Shown here piece by piece: positions 19,287-32,280 of a stretch of DNA of 64,000 nucleotides (positions are counted from its first letter, which is position 1; the number at the start of each line of letters is the position of its first letter). The stretch is from contig NZ_CANNGQ010000006.1 in assembly GCF_947504145.1 (NCBI RefSeq), positions 1 through 64,000 of the forward strand, in the 5' to 3' direction. Made by a program: the position numbers and the translations under genes. The DNA comes from an uncultured Microbulbifer sp. GTDB taxonomy: Bacteria > Pseudomonadota > Gammaproteobacteria > Pseudomonadales > Cellvibrionaceae. The notes below the pieces were generated by a model. That model ran no database searches. It was not told the DNA's origin and saw only the letters and a list, made by a program, of their open reading frames with translations.

Positions 19287-19786
19287 GAGGTCATTCCCGA
19301 TTCTGGGCTTGCCTGCTCAAGCAGCACCACTGCCTGCGCGGCAATCCCTTCTTTGCGTCCGGTAAACCCAAGCCGTTCGCTGGTGGTGGCTTTGACGCTG
19401 ACTGCGTCCACAGAGACCTCACAATCGGCGGCGATATTTTCCCGCATAGCGTCGATGTGGGGCGCCATCTTGGGGGCCTGGGCGATCAGGGTGGCGTCAG
19501 CGTTGACGACCCGGTAGCCGCGCTCGTGAATGAGCCCCACAACGTGGCGGAGTAAAACACGACTGTCAGCACCGGAGTAGTTCTCGTCAGTATCCGGAAA
19601 GTGCTTGCCGATATCCCCTAATGCCAGGGCACCCAGCAGTGCGTCAGCCAGTGCGTGCAGCAGGACGTCGCCATCGGAATGCGCGACAAGCCCCAGAGAG
19701 TGCGGAATGTGCACGCCACCGAGTACTACATGATCACCGGGGCCGAAGGCATGTACGTCGATCCCCTGACCGATTCTGAAACTCAT
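19283..19786 (-). CDS. ispF: 2-C-methyl-D-erythritol 2,4-cyclodiphosphate synthase
   Basis: A 167-residue MEP-pathway enzyme making the cyclic diphosphate isoprenoid precursor. [15 protein letters not shown] carries the zinc-binding Asp and His, [18 protein letters not shown] the active-site loop, and [22 protein letters not shown] the C-terminal trimer signature. It overlaps ispD upstream and truD downstream by four bases each, so the three are one translationally coupled unit. Confidence 0.96.
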   Translation of the reverse strand: MSFRIGQGIDVHAFGPGDHVVLGGVHIPHSLGLVAHSDGDVLLHALADALLGALALGDIGKHFPDTDENYSGADSRVLLRHVVGLIHERGYRVVNADATLIAQAPKMAPHIDAMRENIAADCEVSVDAVSVKATTSERLGFTGRKEGIAAQAVVLLEQASPESGMTS

Positions 19787-20532
19787 TGTTCGGTACCTGA
19801 CTGAAGTTGTTCGAGGGTCTGTCGGTGCTGCAGCAAGACCTCCGCCAATACCAGGTCGGCGGGATGGGTAACTTTGAAATTGCTGCGACAGGCGGGCACC
19901 AGTTCGGGCGCGTATCCGGCCAGTTCCAAAGCACTGGCTTCGTCGGTGATGGCCTGTGGGTTTTGCGCAAGTCCTGCCTGCAGCGCTTCACGCAACATTT
20001 GCAGGGGCGCCTTTTGTGGAGTCTGCGCAAGCCAGATCTGTTGGCGCGGCAGGGTCTGGCGCACGACAGGTTTACCTGACTCTTCCCGTGACTGCTTTAC
20101 GGTGTCGCTGGCGGGTTGAGCGAGCAGAGCTGTGGGGCTTGCAACAACCAGGCTTTCTATATCGCTTTTATGAACAAGCGGGCGAGCAGCATCGTGTACC
20201 AGCACGGAAGTCTCGGGCGTGGCGAGTTCGCTTAAATAGTCGAGGGCGGCGAGGACAGAGTCGGCTCTTTCTGTGCCACCAGTGACGGTGTGTACGCGAG
20301 GGTCCCGAGCGGCGACGAGTGTGCTGAACTCCTGGTCGTCTGCGGCGATGGCGACGACTATGCCGGTGAGGCCGGGCCAGCCGAGGATATTCTCGAGGGT
20401 GTGTTGGATAAGCGGTTTGCCGGCGAGGCTGAGGTATTGTTTGGGTTTGTCTGCGCCCATACGCTTGCCGGTACCGGCGGCGGGGACGATGACCCAGTAG
20501 CTGGTTTCAACCGGGTGGGAGGCAGTGGTCAT
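19783..20532 (-). CDS. ispD: 2-C-methyl-D-erythritol 4-phosphate cytidylyltransferase
   Basis: A 249-residue enzyme attaching CMP to methylerythritol phosphate. The CTP-binding loop is [19 protein letters not shown], the second motif is [11 protein letters not shown] and the C-terminal [14 protein letters not shown] is typical. It acts just before IspE and is placed beside ispF as in most gammaproteobacteria. Its start overlaps the ftsB stop codon (ATGA). Confidence 0.96.
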   Translation of the reverse strand: MTTASHPVETSYWVIVPAAGTGKRMGADKPKQYLSLAGKPLIQHTLENILGWPGLTGIVVAIAADDQEFSTLVAARDPRVHTVTGGTERADSVLAALDYLSELATPETSVLVHDAARPLVHKSDIESLVVASPTALLAQPASDTVKQSREESGKPVVRQTLPRQQIWLAQTPQKAPLQMLREALQAGLAQNPQAITDEASALELAGYAPELVPACRSNFKVTHPADLVLAEVLLQHRQTLEQLQSGTEQ

Positions 20533-20843
20533 TCTTTTTCCCGCGATGACTGCTCAGGATGCTTGTGCTTATCCTGGTCGAGAAAAATAAACAGGGTTTC
20601 CCCTTCTTTGATGAGGCCGAGGTCGTAACGCGCTTTGGCTTCTACGCCGTCGGTACCTTCTTTGAGACTGCGCACTTCGCGCAGTAGCTGACGGTTTTCC
20701 CGTTCAAGAGCGGCATTCTTCTGCTGCTGCTCGCCGAGCTGTCGCTCGAGGCGTGTCACTTCCGCAAAGCTGCCGTCCCCTACCCACAATCGGTATTGGG
20801 TCATCAGCAACAGCACAGTGAGAATTGCCAGCAGCCATTTCAT
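20529..20843 (-). CDS. ftsB: Cell division protein FtsB
   Basis: A 104-residue bitopic divisome protein. One transmembrane helix (MKWLLAILTVLLLMTQYRLW) is followed by a coiled coil (LERQLGEQQQKNAALERENRQLLREVRSL, roughly residues 31-60) and the conserved GVEAKARYDLGLIKEGE segment. It forms the FtsQLB complex that activates septal wall synthesis. The start MKWLL at 20843 is chosen over upstream in-frame ATGs because it puts the membrane helix at the N-terminus and has AGAGAA upstream. It precedes ispD as in relatives. Confidence 0.94.
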   Translation of the reverse strand: MKWLLAILTVLLLMTQYRLWVGDGSFAEVTRLERQLGEQQQKNAALERENRQLLREVRSLKEGTDGVEAKARYDLGLIKEGETLFIFLDQDKHKHPEQSSREKE

Positions 20844-20905
20844 TTGTATTGTTCTCTTCTGGCTATTGTGGTCCGACTCTTTCGGATCTTGTGGCGGCTC
20901 CGCCA

Positions 20906-21051
20906 CCGGTAGTTGTTCTCTAGACACGCCGTGAACGTTCCCATCTGACCGCCACGGATGGCGGGAATGCAGATTTTGCAGGAGCAAAAATCTGCCCTGG
21001 GGGCTCTGCACCGCCATCCATGGCGGTGAAGGTCTAGCGAACAACTACCGG
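20906..21051. mobile_element. MITE/REP-like palindromic element between eno and ftsB
   Basis: 20-bp arms at 20906-20925 and 21032-21051 are inverted copies with one mismatch. Inside are further stems: GCAGATTTT...AAAATCTGC (20969-20994 region) and GGATGGCGG / CCGCCATCC copies. An extra GTGGCGG/CCGCCAC hairpin abuts the left arm (20891-20906). There is no coding capacity. The layout suggests a small non-autonomous element or a complex RNA structure in the eno-ftsB intergenic gap. Confidence 0.5.
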
Positions 21052-21127
21052 CGTCGCAGCCTTCACATCAAAGTTCTGGGCTCAGAACCGGAATGCGAGG
21101 AAAAGCCAGTTTACCGAGCTTGCCGAA

Positions 21128-22459
<1,332 letters not shown>

Positions 22460-22542
22460 TCACTTCTGTGAGGTTTGGAGTTGGTGGCCGCCTTCTCAGG
22501 GCCACTCGTTTTAGTTATTCGTTTTTAATCGGTTAGATCGGC

Positions 22543-23418
<876 letters not shown>

Positions 23419-23493
23419 TCATCGCTCAATTCTTATTGACAGAAATGAGGTGGCGCTGCACGTGTTGCAGCCCCACCTTATCTACCCAATTGG

Positions 23494-25134
<1,641 letters not shown>

Positions 25135-25247
25135 TCAGTTGAATGCCCGACGAGTTCGGGCGTGCGGAACTGGCTCTGGGGGCGCAGCCTCGCGCAACCC
25201 GGTGCCTTTGAGATGGGACGCCAGACTACCAGAAAGGCGGTTTCTGC

Positions 25248-26573
25248 TCAATCTGAAAAACGCCAGATTGGTGGTTTGGGAGGTCCTTCGGCGGTGACAA
25301 AAAGGTCGCCCACGGCAACCAGGGTCTCGCCCCGGTAGATCAGCGGAACCCGATCCCGCAGCCAGGGTGGAAGGCCATACTCCTGCAGCAGCTTTTTCAA
25401 GGTCTGGGAGTGATGGCGCTCTCGCGGTTTGGCCCGCTCGCCACCCACGCGGAAGCGAACGGTATAGTCCGAGACCGGCCAGTCGCCGGCAGGCAAGAGT
25501 ACCCAGCTGCCCTGCAGCGCCAATGGTTTCATGCCATCCCACCGCTGTTCACCCCCATCAATAGCATTGAAGGGTTTCAATTGTGGTGTGAGGTACAGCC
25601 GATCGCGATAGCGGCGCAACACCCGCTGCCCGAGCGTCACTGCCGGCACCGCATCGTCACCGGCTTCGACTTGACGCAACGCCTGGTCGAGATGTACAGC
25701 CTCAGGCATTTGCGAGCCTGATTCCGCCAGCCAGCCGCGCAGCAGATTTTTCCGCCGGGCCGCAGACAGGCCCGAGAAACTGACGCGATCAATACTGACT
25801 CCGAACATCTCCCCACGCAGGCCGCAATTTTTCAGGTCCGCTTCGGCCAGCTCGCCGAGCAGCACCGCAGCTTCGCGCAGATTCTCCGCGGCCTGGGCGA
25901 CCCTGGAATACAGCGGCCAACGGCGCTGCAGCGGGGGAACAACCTGACTGCGAATATAATTTCGGTCAATATTCTGATCCGTATTGCTCTCATCCTCGAC
26001 CCACTCCAACCCATGAGCGCGGGCGTAATCTTCCAGCTCACTGCGGCGCGCACGCAATAAAGGACGCAATACCGTACAACCCTTCCGCTCACCGCCAAGG
26101 GAGCGCCATTCACGCATGGCCCCCAGTCCCTGCACCCCCGCGCCACGCAATAAACGCAGTAAAAAGGTTTCCGCCTGATCGTCCGCGTGGTGAGCCAGCA
26201 GGACCTGATCGCCCGCTGCCAATACCTGCCCAAAAACTCGGTACCGGGCCTTCCGCGCCCCCTGCTCCAATCCACCATCGCTGCGATTTACCCGCACCTC
26301 CCGGCAAACAAAAGGCACCCCCATTTTCCCGGCTACCGCTTCGCAGTGGGCCTGCCACTGGTCCGCCCGCGCACTCAAACCGTGGTTAATGTGCAGTGCC
26401 GTGCATGGGATTTTGGCACTGGCGAGCAGGTGCAACAGTACGGTGGAGTCCAGACCACCGGAGTACCCGAGCCACAATTTTCCGGACACTGGACAGCGCA
26501 GTAGTGCGTCATCCAGCAATGTGGCAAGCCTGGCGGGGGGAGCCATCACCATTCCGATCCTGATCCTGTTCAT
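25248..26573 (-). CDS. tilS: tRNA(Ile)-lysidine synthase
   Basis: A 441-residue enzyme that converts C34 of the minor isoleucine tRNA to lysidine. The ATP-binding PP-loop SGGLDST is at about residues 39-45; LHINHGLS and LLAHHADDQAETFLLRLLRGAG are family hallmarks, and the C-terminal substrate-recognition domains end near PPWLRDRVPLIYRGETLVAVGDLFV. The 26573 start lacks a visible ribosome site; ATGs at 26552 or 26546 have an AGGATCGGA context and may be used. It is the first gene of the leftward housekeeping block. Confidence 0.95.
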   Translation of the reverse strand: MNRIRIGMVMAPPARLATLLDDALLRCPVSGKLWLGYSGGLDSTVLLHLLASAKIPCTALHINHGLSARADQWQAHCEAVAGKMGVPFVCREVRVNRSDGGLEQGARKARYRVFGQVLAAGDQVLLAHHADDQAETFLLRLLRGAGVQGLGAMREWRSLGGERKGCTVLRPLLRARRSELEDYARAHGLEWVEDESNTDQNIDRNYIRSQVVPPLQRRWPLYSRVAQAAENLREAAVLLGELAEADLKNCGLRGEMFGVSIDRVSFSGLSAARRKNLLRGWLAESGSQMPEAVHLDQALRQVEAGDDAVPAVTLGQRVLRRYRDRLYLTPQLKPFNAIDGGEQRWDGMKPLALQGSWVLLPAGDWPVSDYTVRFRVGGERAKPRERHHSQTLKKLLQEYGLPPWLRDRVPLIYRGETLVAVGDLFVTAEGPPKPPIWRFSD

Positions 26574-26663
26574 TCAATAGGCCGGGAGTATACCGCTGGA
26601 CTGCACCCCCATATACCGGTCATACGCAGCCACCCAAGACACCCCTCCCTGCTCCGCCCCATG

Positions 26664-26680
26664 ATAGTCATTATGACTAT
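26664..26680. promoter_or_regulatory. Perfect 17-bp palindrome upstream of the xylanase gene
   Basis: ATAGTCAT (26664-26671) and ATGACTAT (26673-26680) are exact inverted copies around one central T. It lies about 160 bp upstream of the xylanase ATG and about 90 bp upstream of tilS, in the gap between the two divergent genes. It is a good operator candidate, though the binding protein is unknown. Confidence 0.5.
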
Positions 26681-26840
26681 TCTGGAGAAGCAGCGCACAA
26701 AACCATGCACTCAACGGCCCGCGTGCCATCGCCATACGTCCCAGCAATGTATGCCCCCTCAGCATGGTTCTGAGCTGTATGTTTTTCAGCACCCTCGCCG
26801 GGCACACCATCTTCAAAACTTATGTAAAGAGAAGACACCA

Positions 26841-28463
26841 ATGCCTATTGTCAGACCACCAGCATCATTGCGATTTCAAACGATCTCCCCAAGTGCCCAC
26901 CGGGCACCCACCGGGAACAAACCGCGCAAGCTCGTCGGGGCCCTACTGTTTACTGCCCTGACTGCTCTGGGGGCCGCGCCCTACAGTGCGCTCGCCAGCT
27001 GCGAATACTCCGTCAGCAATGCCTGGAACAGCGGTTTCACCGCAAATGTTCGGGTCACCAACGATACCGATTCCGCGATCGACGGATGGCAGGTGCAGTG
27101 GCAATACAGCGGCGACAACCGGGTCACGAACACCTGGAATGCGGAGGTTTCGGGTGGGAATCCGTACATCGCAACGAACGCCGGCTGGAATGCCAGCCTG
27201 CAACCGGGGCAGACGGCGGAATTCGGATTTCAAGGCACGTCTACCGGTACTGCCGAAGTACCGCAGGTCAACGGTGCGCTATGCGAACACGGTGGGTCAT
27301 CCAGTTCTTCGTCGAGCTCTTCATCCAGTAGTAGCTCTAGCAGCAGCTCGTCATCGGGCGGCTCATCTTCCAGTTCATCATCAAGCAGCTCCTCCGGTAG
27401 CTCTTCTGGCAGTGGATCGTCATCTGGCAGCAACACCACCAACCTGTACAGCCTTGCAGAGTTCCCGATCGGTGTTGCGGTAGCCGCGGGCGACGATAGC
27501 CGGAGCTTCCTGCGCATTCCGGAAAAGGAATCCACCATCAAGCAGCACTTCAGCCAGATTACCGCCGAGAACATCATGAAGATGCGCTTTCTGCACCCGG
27601 CAGAAAATACCTACGATTTTGCCGACGCTGACCAGATGGTGGACTGGGCGCTCAGCAACGGCTTGACCGTGCACGGGCACACCTTCCTCTGGCATCACGA
27701 ATACCAGGTGCCCGACTGGATGAGAAATTACAACGGCGACTTCCAGATCATGCTCAACGAGCACGTGGCCACCATTGCCGATCATTTTGCAGGGCGTGTC
27801 ACCAGCTGGGATGTGGTGAACGAGGTACTCGATGAGACCCAGTCGAATTGTTACCGCAACTCCCTGTTCTACCAGCGTCTTGGCAGCGACTACGTTAACG
27901 CCGCTTTTATTGCCGCGGATGCCGCAGACCCTGAGGTAGATCTGTACTACAACGATTACAGTATCTCCGGCGGCAACACCGCCAAGTTCAACTGTTTGCT
28001 CACCATGCTGGACGAGATGCAGGCAGAGGAAGTCCCCATCGACGGGGTCGGCCTGCAGATGCACATACAGATTGACTGGCCCACTACCAGCCATTTACGC
28101 AGCGCCTTCCAGGCCATCGTCGATCGCGGTCTCAAGGTAAAAATCACCGAGCTGGATGTACCGGTGAACAACCCCTATTCCTCCGCCCCGTTTCCGCAAT
28201 ACACCCAGTACACGCCGGAAGTCGCAGCACTGCAGAAAGCTCGCTACAAGGCGATCGTACAAACATATCTGGACGTAGTACCGCCGGCACAGAGAGGCGG
28301 GATTTCTGTTTGGGGCTTGTGGGATGGCGACAGCTGGATACTGGATTTTGAAAACTGGCAGGGTGCCGACGATTGGCCACTACTGTTCAATGGCCCCGCC
28401 AATGGACCCTACCAAGAAAAGCCAGCACTGGAAGGGTTTGCCGAGGCGCTACTGGGCCAGTAA
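26841..28463 (+). CDS. Secreted endo-beta-1,4-xylanase, CBM2-polySer-GH10
   Basis: A 541-residue exported xylanase. A long signal peptide (core KLVGALLFTALTALGAAPYSALA, to about residue 53) precedes a CBM2 cellulose/xylan-binding domain (about 54-150, with CEYSVSNAWNSGFTANVRVTN-type start and conserved Trp residues). A poly-serine linker (about 153-200) joins it to a GH10 catalytic domain (about 205-541). The acid/base Glu328 is in WDVVNE and the nucleophile Glu437 in KITELDV; HGHTFLWHHEYQVPDWM is the GH10 substrate motif. The start has AAGAGAAG upstream; a frame-open extension to 26661 is non-coding in appearance. Poly-Ser linkers are typical of Cellvibrio-type enzymes. Convergent with the adjacent 7TM regulator. 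Confidence 0.95.
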   Translation: MPIVRPPASLRFQTISPSAHRAPTGNKPRKLVGALLFTALTALGAAPYSALASCEYSVSNAWNSGFTANVRVTNDTDSAIDGWQVQWQYSGDNRVTNTWNAEVSGGNPYIATNAGWNASLQPGQTAEFGFQGTSTGTAEVPQVNGALCEHGGSSSSSSSSSSSSSSSSSSSSGGSSSSSSSSSSSGSSSGSGSSSGSNTTNLYSLAEFPIGVAVAAGDDSRSFLRIPEKESTIKQHFSQITAENIMKMRFLHPAENTYDFADADQMVDWALSNGLTVHGHTFLWHHEYQVPDWMRNYNGDFQIMLNEHVATIADHFAGRVTSWDVVNEVLDETQSNCYRNSLFYQRLGSDYVNAAFIAADAADPEVDLYYNDYSISGGNTAKFNCLLTMLDEMQAEEVPIDGVGLQMHIQIDWPTTSHLRSAFQAIVDRGLKVKITELDVPVNNPYSSAPFPQYTQYTPEVAALQKARYKAIVQTYLDVVPPAQRGGISVWGLWDGDSWILDFENWQGADDWPLLFNGPANGPYQEKPALEGFAEALLGQ

Positions 28464-28484
28464 CACCTCTCTTTTCATGCGCCC

Positions 28485-29657
28485 CTAAGCGGGCTCTGGA
28501 ATGGCGTCGGCCCGGCGGTACTGGGACGGCGTCATCCCGGCGGCTTTCTTGAAGAAGGTATTGAATACGGATTTGCTGTTAAAGCCCACTTCCAGATAAA
28601 TATCGGTAATGGTCTTCCCTTCCCCATCGGCACTGCGCAACAGGCGCATGGCCTCCTGAATCCGATAACGGTTGATGAACTCGTAGAAATTCACCTCGAA
28701 GTGCCGATTGATGATCATCGACAGGTCTCGCGTCGGCACCTCGAGACTCTCCGCCAGCAGATCGATGGTCACGTCCGGTTGTAAATAGAGTTTTTCTGCC
28801 TGCATCTTGCGGTCGATGTCTTCCGCCAGGGCCGGATTGCACACCTGTTCGCCCGCGGCTTTGCGCGGTTTTTCCGGCTCGCGCACGGATTCAAAACTGG
28901 CGAAGTAGCGCACACCGGTAAACACCAGCAGGTTCACCAGTACGAACACCGTGTAGTAACCGGTGAGCCCGATTTTTTCGAACACCCCCAGATCGTAGTG
29001 CTGATACAGGCTGAACATCTTGGCGATACTCAACACCACCTCCATCAGCATCACCAGCATAAATCCGAACACCAGTGTCCAGATCCAGGTCACATCCACC
29101 TTTTCCACATTAGAGTGAGTGGATTTCAAACGCTGGGTGTATTTCACAATCAGCAGCAATGACCAGAGGCAGTAGGCCACCCGCAGGCCCTTGCACAAAA
29201 ACTCCACCAGCACGTAATGCCAGCCGTACACCAGGGTTTCGCTACTGATCAGATCTAACCGCTGTTCTAGCGGCAGACGGAAAAACACCGCGCTCATGTA
29301 AACCAGTGCCAGGACAAACGGCAACAGGTGCACCGCATCGCGAGGGCGCAGGGAAAAGTCGCGGAAGATCAGGGATTTGACGCAGAAAAACAGCAGCATG
29401 CCGTCCAGGTAATAGGCGAAGCCACCGAGGAAGTACACCTGTGGCAGCCACTCACGCACCGCAAATTTGAATTCCGCGCCCCACAACACCAGCTCGTGGA
29501 GCGGGATAAACGCGTGCGCAAACAGAAAAGCTGCAAGGAAGTAGGTACTCACCTGTTTGCTGGTGTTGGTGGCCAACAGAAGTACCGCAAAGAACAGACA
29601 CTGCATGGCCGTCATCAGCAGCACGACATCGTGAAAGTTAAACAGAACCTGGCTCAT
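28485..29657 (-). CDS. Membrane-embedded AraC-type transcriptional regulator (7TM-HTH), copy 1
   Basis: A 390-residue protein with about seven hydrophobic helices in the first ~270 residues and an AraC/XylS helix-turn-helix domain at the C-terminus (TIDLLAESLEVPTRDLSMIINRHF; FYEFINRYRIQEAMRLL; TDIYLEVGFNSKSVFNTFFKKAAGMTPSQYRR). It would sense a signal in or across the inner membrane and bind DNA from there. The start MSQVLFNFHDVVLL at 29657 matches its paralogue at 39517-40752 (LFNxHDVxLxMT near the N-terminus); an ORF extension to 29732 adds an unlikely charged leader. It is divergent from the GH5 gene (191-bp gap) and ends 21 bp from the xylanase stop. The ligand is unknown; control of the flanking hydrolase genes is inferred. 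Confidence 0.88.
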   Translation of the reverse strand: MSQVLFNFHDVVLLMTAMQCLFFAVLLLATNTSKQVSTYFLAAFLFAHAFIPLHELVLWGAEFKFAVREWLPQVYFLGGFAYYLDGMLLFFCVKSLIFRDFSLRPRDAVHLLPFVLALVYMSAVFFRLPLEQRLDLISSETLVYGWHYVLVEFLCKGLRVAYCLWSLLLIVKYTQRLKSTHSNVEKVDVTWIWTLVFGFMLVMLMEVVLSIAKMFSLYQHYDLGVFEKIGLTGYYTVFVLVNLLVFTGVRYFASFESVREPEKPRKAAGEQVCNPALAEDIDRKMQAEKLYLQPDVTIDLLAESLEVPTRDLSMIINRHFEVNFYEFINRYRIQEAMRLLRSADGEGKTITDIYLEVGFNSKSVFNTFFKKAAGMTPSQYRRADAIPEPA

Positions 29658-29848
29658 TTTTATGATTTTTATCCAATCGTTTCCGGGCGTTCGGATGCCC
29701 CGCGGCAGCCGAACGGGTTCGACTAACCACATACCACTGTTTTCACGTCGTCAGAACGACGCCGCCTGCACTCCCCTCTTAGGGTGTCGTTGGCGATCTT
29801 GACTCGCCTTATCTCTCTACATCACTTGAAATCATAATAAAGGAAAGC

Positions 29849-31993
29849 ATGATGAGATTTAACTCTGCAAGCGGGCTCGGCAGTCTATTAGCACTGCTCG
29901 TCCTAATGTCCCCTTTGACGGTCACTGAAAAAGCCCACGCTCAGTATGTCCACACGGATGGCACCGAAATCGTGGATGGCAACGGTGACCCCATCCACCT
30001 GAACGGTATCAACCTCGGCAACTGGCTGCTATGGGAAGGCTATCTAATGATGGGCGACTTTAATTACCGCACCCATACCCAGTTTCTCAACAGCCTCGCC
30101 GACACTTTCGGCAGCATGGCCCAGGCGAGGGAGTTCGAGCACCAGTGGCGACTCAATTACGTGACCGAACGGGAGATCGCGGACCTGAAAAGTCTCGGTT
30201 TCAATACCGTACGGGTGCCCTTCCACTACAACCTGTTCTGGGAAAACGGCCAATTGTCGGATCACGGCTTCCAGTACTTTGATCGACTGATCGACTACTG
30301 CCGCACCCACGGGCTCTATGTGCTGCTGGATATGCACGCCGCCCCCGGCTACCAAAATCCTGGCGACCACAGCGACAACATCGACTCCAACGCCGGCCAG
30401 CCGCGGGATTCGGTGAAGTTCTGGGATGGCAACAATGTGCAGATTGCCAGCCAGGTGTGGCGGCACATCGCCGACCGCTATAAGGAGGAGCCGGTCATCT
30501 GGGGCTACGATCTGATCAACGAGCCGGTGCCCCAGGCCGGACGCGAGTACGAGCTGCTGCCGTCACTGATCGCCATGCGCGACGCCATTCGCGAAGTCGA
30601 TACCAACCACGCAATTGTCGCCGAGGGCAGCTGGTGGGGCTCGGACATGCAGAAGATCGACTGGACCGATGCCAATACCCAGACCAATACCGGTATCAGC
30701 GTTCGCTGGGACGATAATCTGGTGTACCAAACCCACCACTATGTATTCGGTAATGTGGGCTGGATCCCCGACCTGTACCCCCGCGCAGACATCACCAATG
30801 CCATGGGCGTACCAATGATCCTCGGGGAATATGGCGAGGACACCAACGATATCATTCGCCAATTGACCGATTGGTCCATCAACAATATCGCCGGCCAATT
30901 CCCCTGGTCGTTCAAGAAGATGAGCCACGACCGCACCCTGTGGACCATTGCCCCCAACAGCGTTTACAGCCAGGTGGTGAACTACATCAATCACGGTGGC
31001 ACACCCCCGGCCAACGCCTATGCGGGGATGATCGACTTTGCCCAGAACCACATCGGCAACGGCGCCAGTAATGTGAGCTGGCATCAGGGTTTCTACGATG
31101 CCATCAAATCCGCGGGCGGCAGTACCCCACCTCCCGCTGGCTGTGATTCCACCGCTGCGCAGGCCGTCGACCGCATCGAAGCGGAAAGCTATTGCGCCAT
31201 GTCTGGTATTCAAACGGAAGACACCAGTGACAACGGCGGCGGCCAGAATATCGGCTGGACCGACAGCGGCGACTGGCTGGATTACCGCGTCGACGTCCCC
31301 GAAGACGGTGGCTACACACTGACCTACCGCGTTGCCAGCACCACCAATACCGGGCAGCTACAACTGCTGGCCGATGGTGCGCAAGTAGCTGATACCAGCC
31401 TGCCCAACACCGGTGGCTGGCAGAGCTGGCAGTCCGTTTCCACTAACGTGAACCTCGGCGCCGGCACCCAAACCCTGCGCCTGCAGGTGGCGGGCCCCGG
31501 ATTCAACCTCAACTGGTTCGAGCTGGAAGTAGGTAGCGGGGAGGAAGAACCCGTGGACCCCACCCCACCGCCATCTGGCGACATTGCCGATGGCGAATAC
31601 CAGATCCGCAACCTGGCCAGTGGCCTGTTGCTGGCCGTTGCCAACAATGCCACCGGCAACGGCGGCAATGTGATCCAGGGTGGTAGCCAATCCTGGCAGG
31701 TGACCGCACTCAGCAATGGAAACTACCGGATCGAAAACAACTACAGCGGACTCGCGCTCGATGTGCAGGGTGTCTCTGCCAGCAACGGCGCCAACATCCA
31801 GCAGTGGGAGTACGGTGGTGGTGACAACCAGCAGTGGATTGTCGAACCGGTTTCCGGCAACCAGTTCCGTATTCTGTCTGCACTGAGCGGCAAATCTCTG
31901 GATGTTCAGGATGGCTCTACCAGCGCCGGCGGCAATATCCAACAGTGGACCTTCCACGGTGGCGACAACCAGCTGTGGCTGTTTGAAAACTAA
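29849..31993 (+). CDS. Secreted GH5 glucanase with CBM6 and CBM13 (ricin-type) modules
   Basis: A 714-residue exported glycoside hydrolase. A signal peptide (to about residue 31, ending AHA) precedes a GH5 domain (about 32-425). LNGINLGNWLLWEGYLM resembles the opening of exo-beta-1,3-glucanase-like GH5 enzymes; the acid/base Glu225 is in DLINEPVP and the nucleophile Glu327 in MILGEYGED. A CBM6-type domain follows (about 440-575: RIEAESYCAMSG to LNWFELEVG), then a Pro-rich linker and a C-terminal ricin-like CBM13 (about 590-714) with QQW-type repeats. The substrate is probably a beta-glucan, but the GH5 subfamily cannot be fixed by eye. AAAGGAAA is the ribosome site. It is divergent from 7TM-AraC copy 1. 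Confidence 0.92.
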   Translation: MMRFNSASGLGSLLALLVLMSPLTVTEKAHAQYVHTDGTEIVDGNGDPIHLNGINLGNWLLWEGYLMMGDFNYRTHTQFLNSLADTFGSMAQAREFEHQWRLNYVTEREIADLKSLGFNTVRVPFHYNLFWENGQLSDHGFQYFDRLIDYCRTHGLYVLLDMHAAPGYQNPGDHSDNIDSNAGQPRDSVKFWDGNNVQIASQVWRHIADRYKEEPVIWGYDLINEPVPQAGREYELLPSLIAMRDAIREVDTNHAIVAEGSWWGSDMQKIDWTDANTQTNTGISVRWDDNLVYQTHHYVFGNVGWIPDLYPRADITNAMGVPMILGEYGEDTNDIIRQLTDWSINNIAGQFPWSFKKMSHDRTLWTIAPNSVYSQVVNYINHGGTPPANAYAGMIDFAQNHIGNGASNVSWHQGFYDAIKSAGGSTPPPAGCDSTAAQAVDRIEAESYCAMSGIQTEDTSDNGGGQNIGWTDSGDWLDYRVDVPEDGGYTLTYRVASTTNTGQLQLLADGAQVADTSLPNTGGWQSWQSVSTNVNLGAGTQTLRLQVAGPGFNLNWFELEVGSGEEEPVDPTPPPSGDIADGEYQIRNLASGLLLAVANNATGNGGNVIQGGSQSWQVTALSNGNYRIENNYSGLALDVQGVSASNGANIQQWEYGGGDNQQWIVEPVSGNQFRILSALSGKSLDVQDGSTSAGGNIQQWTFHGGDNQLWLFEN

Positions 31994-32021
31994 CCGCACC
32001 TGACAGACTCTCTCTTGCCTT

Positions 32022-32056
32022 GGGCCGCCGGAAACACTCCCGCGGCCCTTTTTTTT
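32022..32056 (+). terminator. Terminator of the GH5 gene
   Basis: GGGCCGC (32022-32028) pairs with GCGGCCC (32042-32048), followed by eight T. It ends the GH5 transcript, so the receptor gene downstream needs its own promoter. Confidence 0.88.
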
Positions 32057-32084
32057 GACCGCTTTATGACCCGGCGCCGCCAGC

Positions 32085-32097
32085 GACCAAAACTTCT
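32085..32097. repeat. 13-nt direct repeat, left copy
   Basis: GACCAAAACTTCT occurs at 32085-32097, upstream of TonB-dependent receptor 1, and again exactly at 35009-35021, just after its stop codon. The pair flanks this single gene. Confidence 0.8.
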
Positions 32098-32127
32098 AAG
32101 TCATTGATTTGCAGACATTTACCCCAG

Positions 32128-32183
32128 GTTCGACTGCGCGTAGGATAGTCGAACGCCAAAAAAATCGGGATTTTTGCGTTCGA
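32128..32183. promoter_or_regulatory. Nested inverted repeats in the leader of TonB receptor 1
   Basis: GTTCGACT (32128-32135) is the exact inverse of AGTCGAAC (32147-32154). The overlapping TCGAACGC (32149-32156) is the exact inverse of GCGTTCGA (32176-32183), with AAAAA/TTTTT inside the second pair. The two hairpins share the same bases and so exclude each other, about 100 bp before the start codon. Confidence 0.5.
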
Positions 32184-32280
32184 GTAACCGCATCCGGACG
32201 CCCGGGCTCCAGGCATTTGGCAAATTTCCTCCGTCGCCCAGATTTGGCGACCGAAAACAATAAACATGAGAGGAATACCG

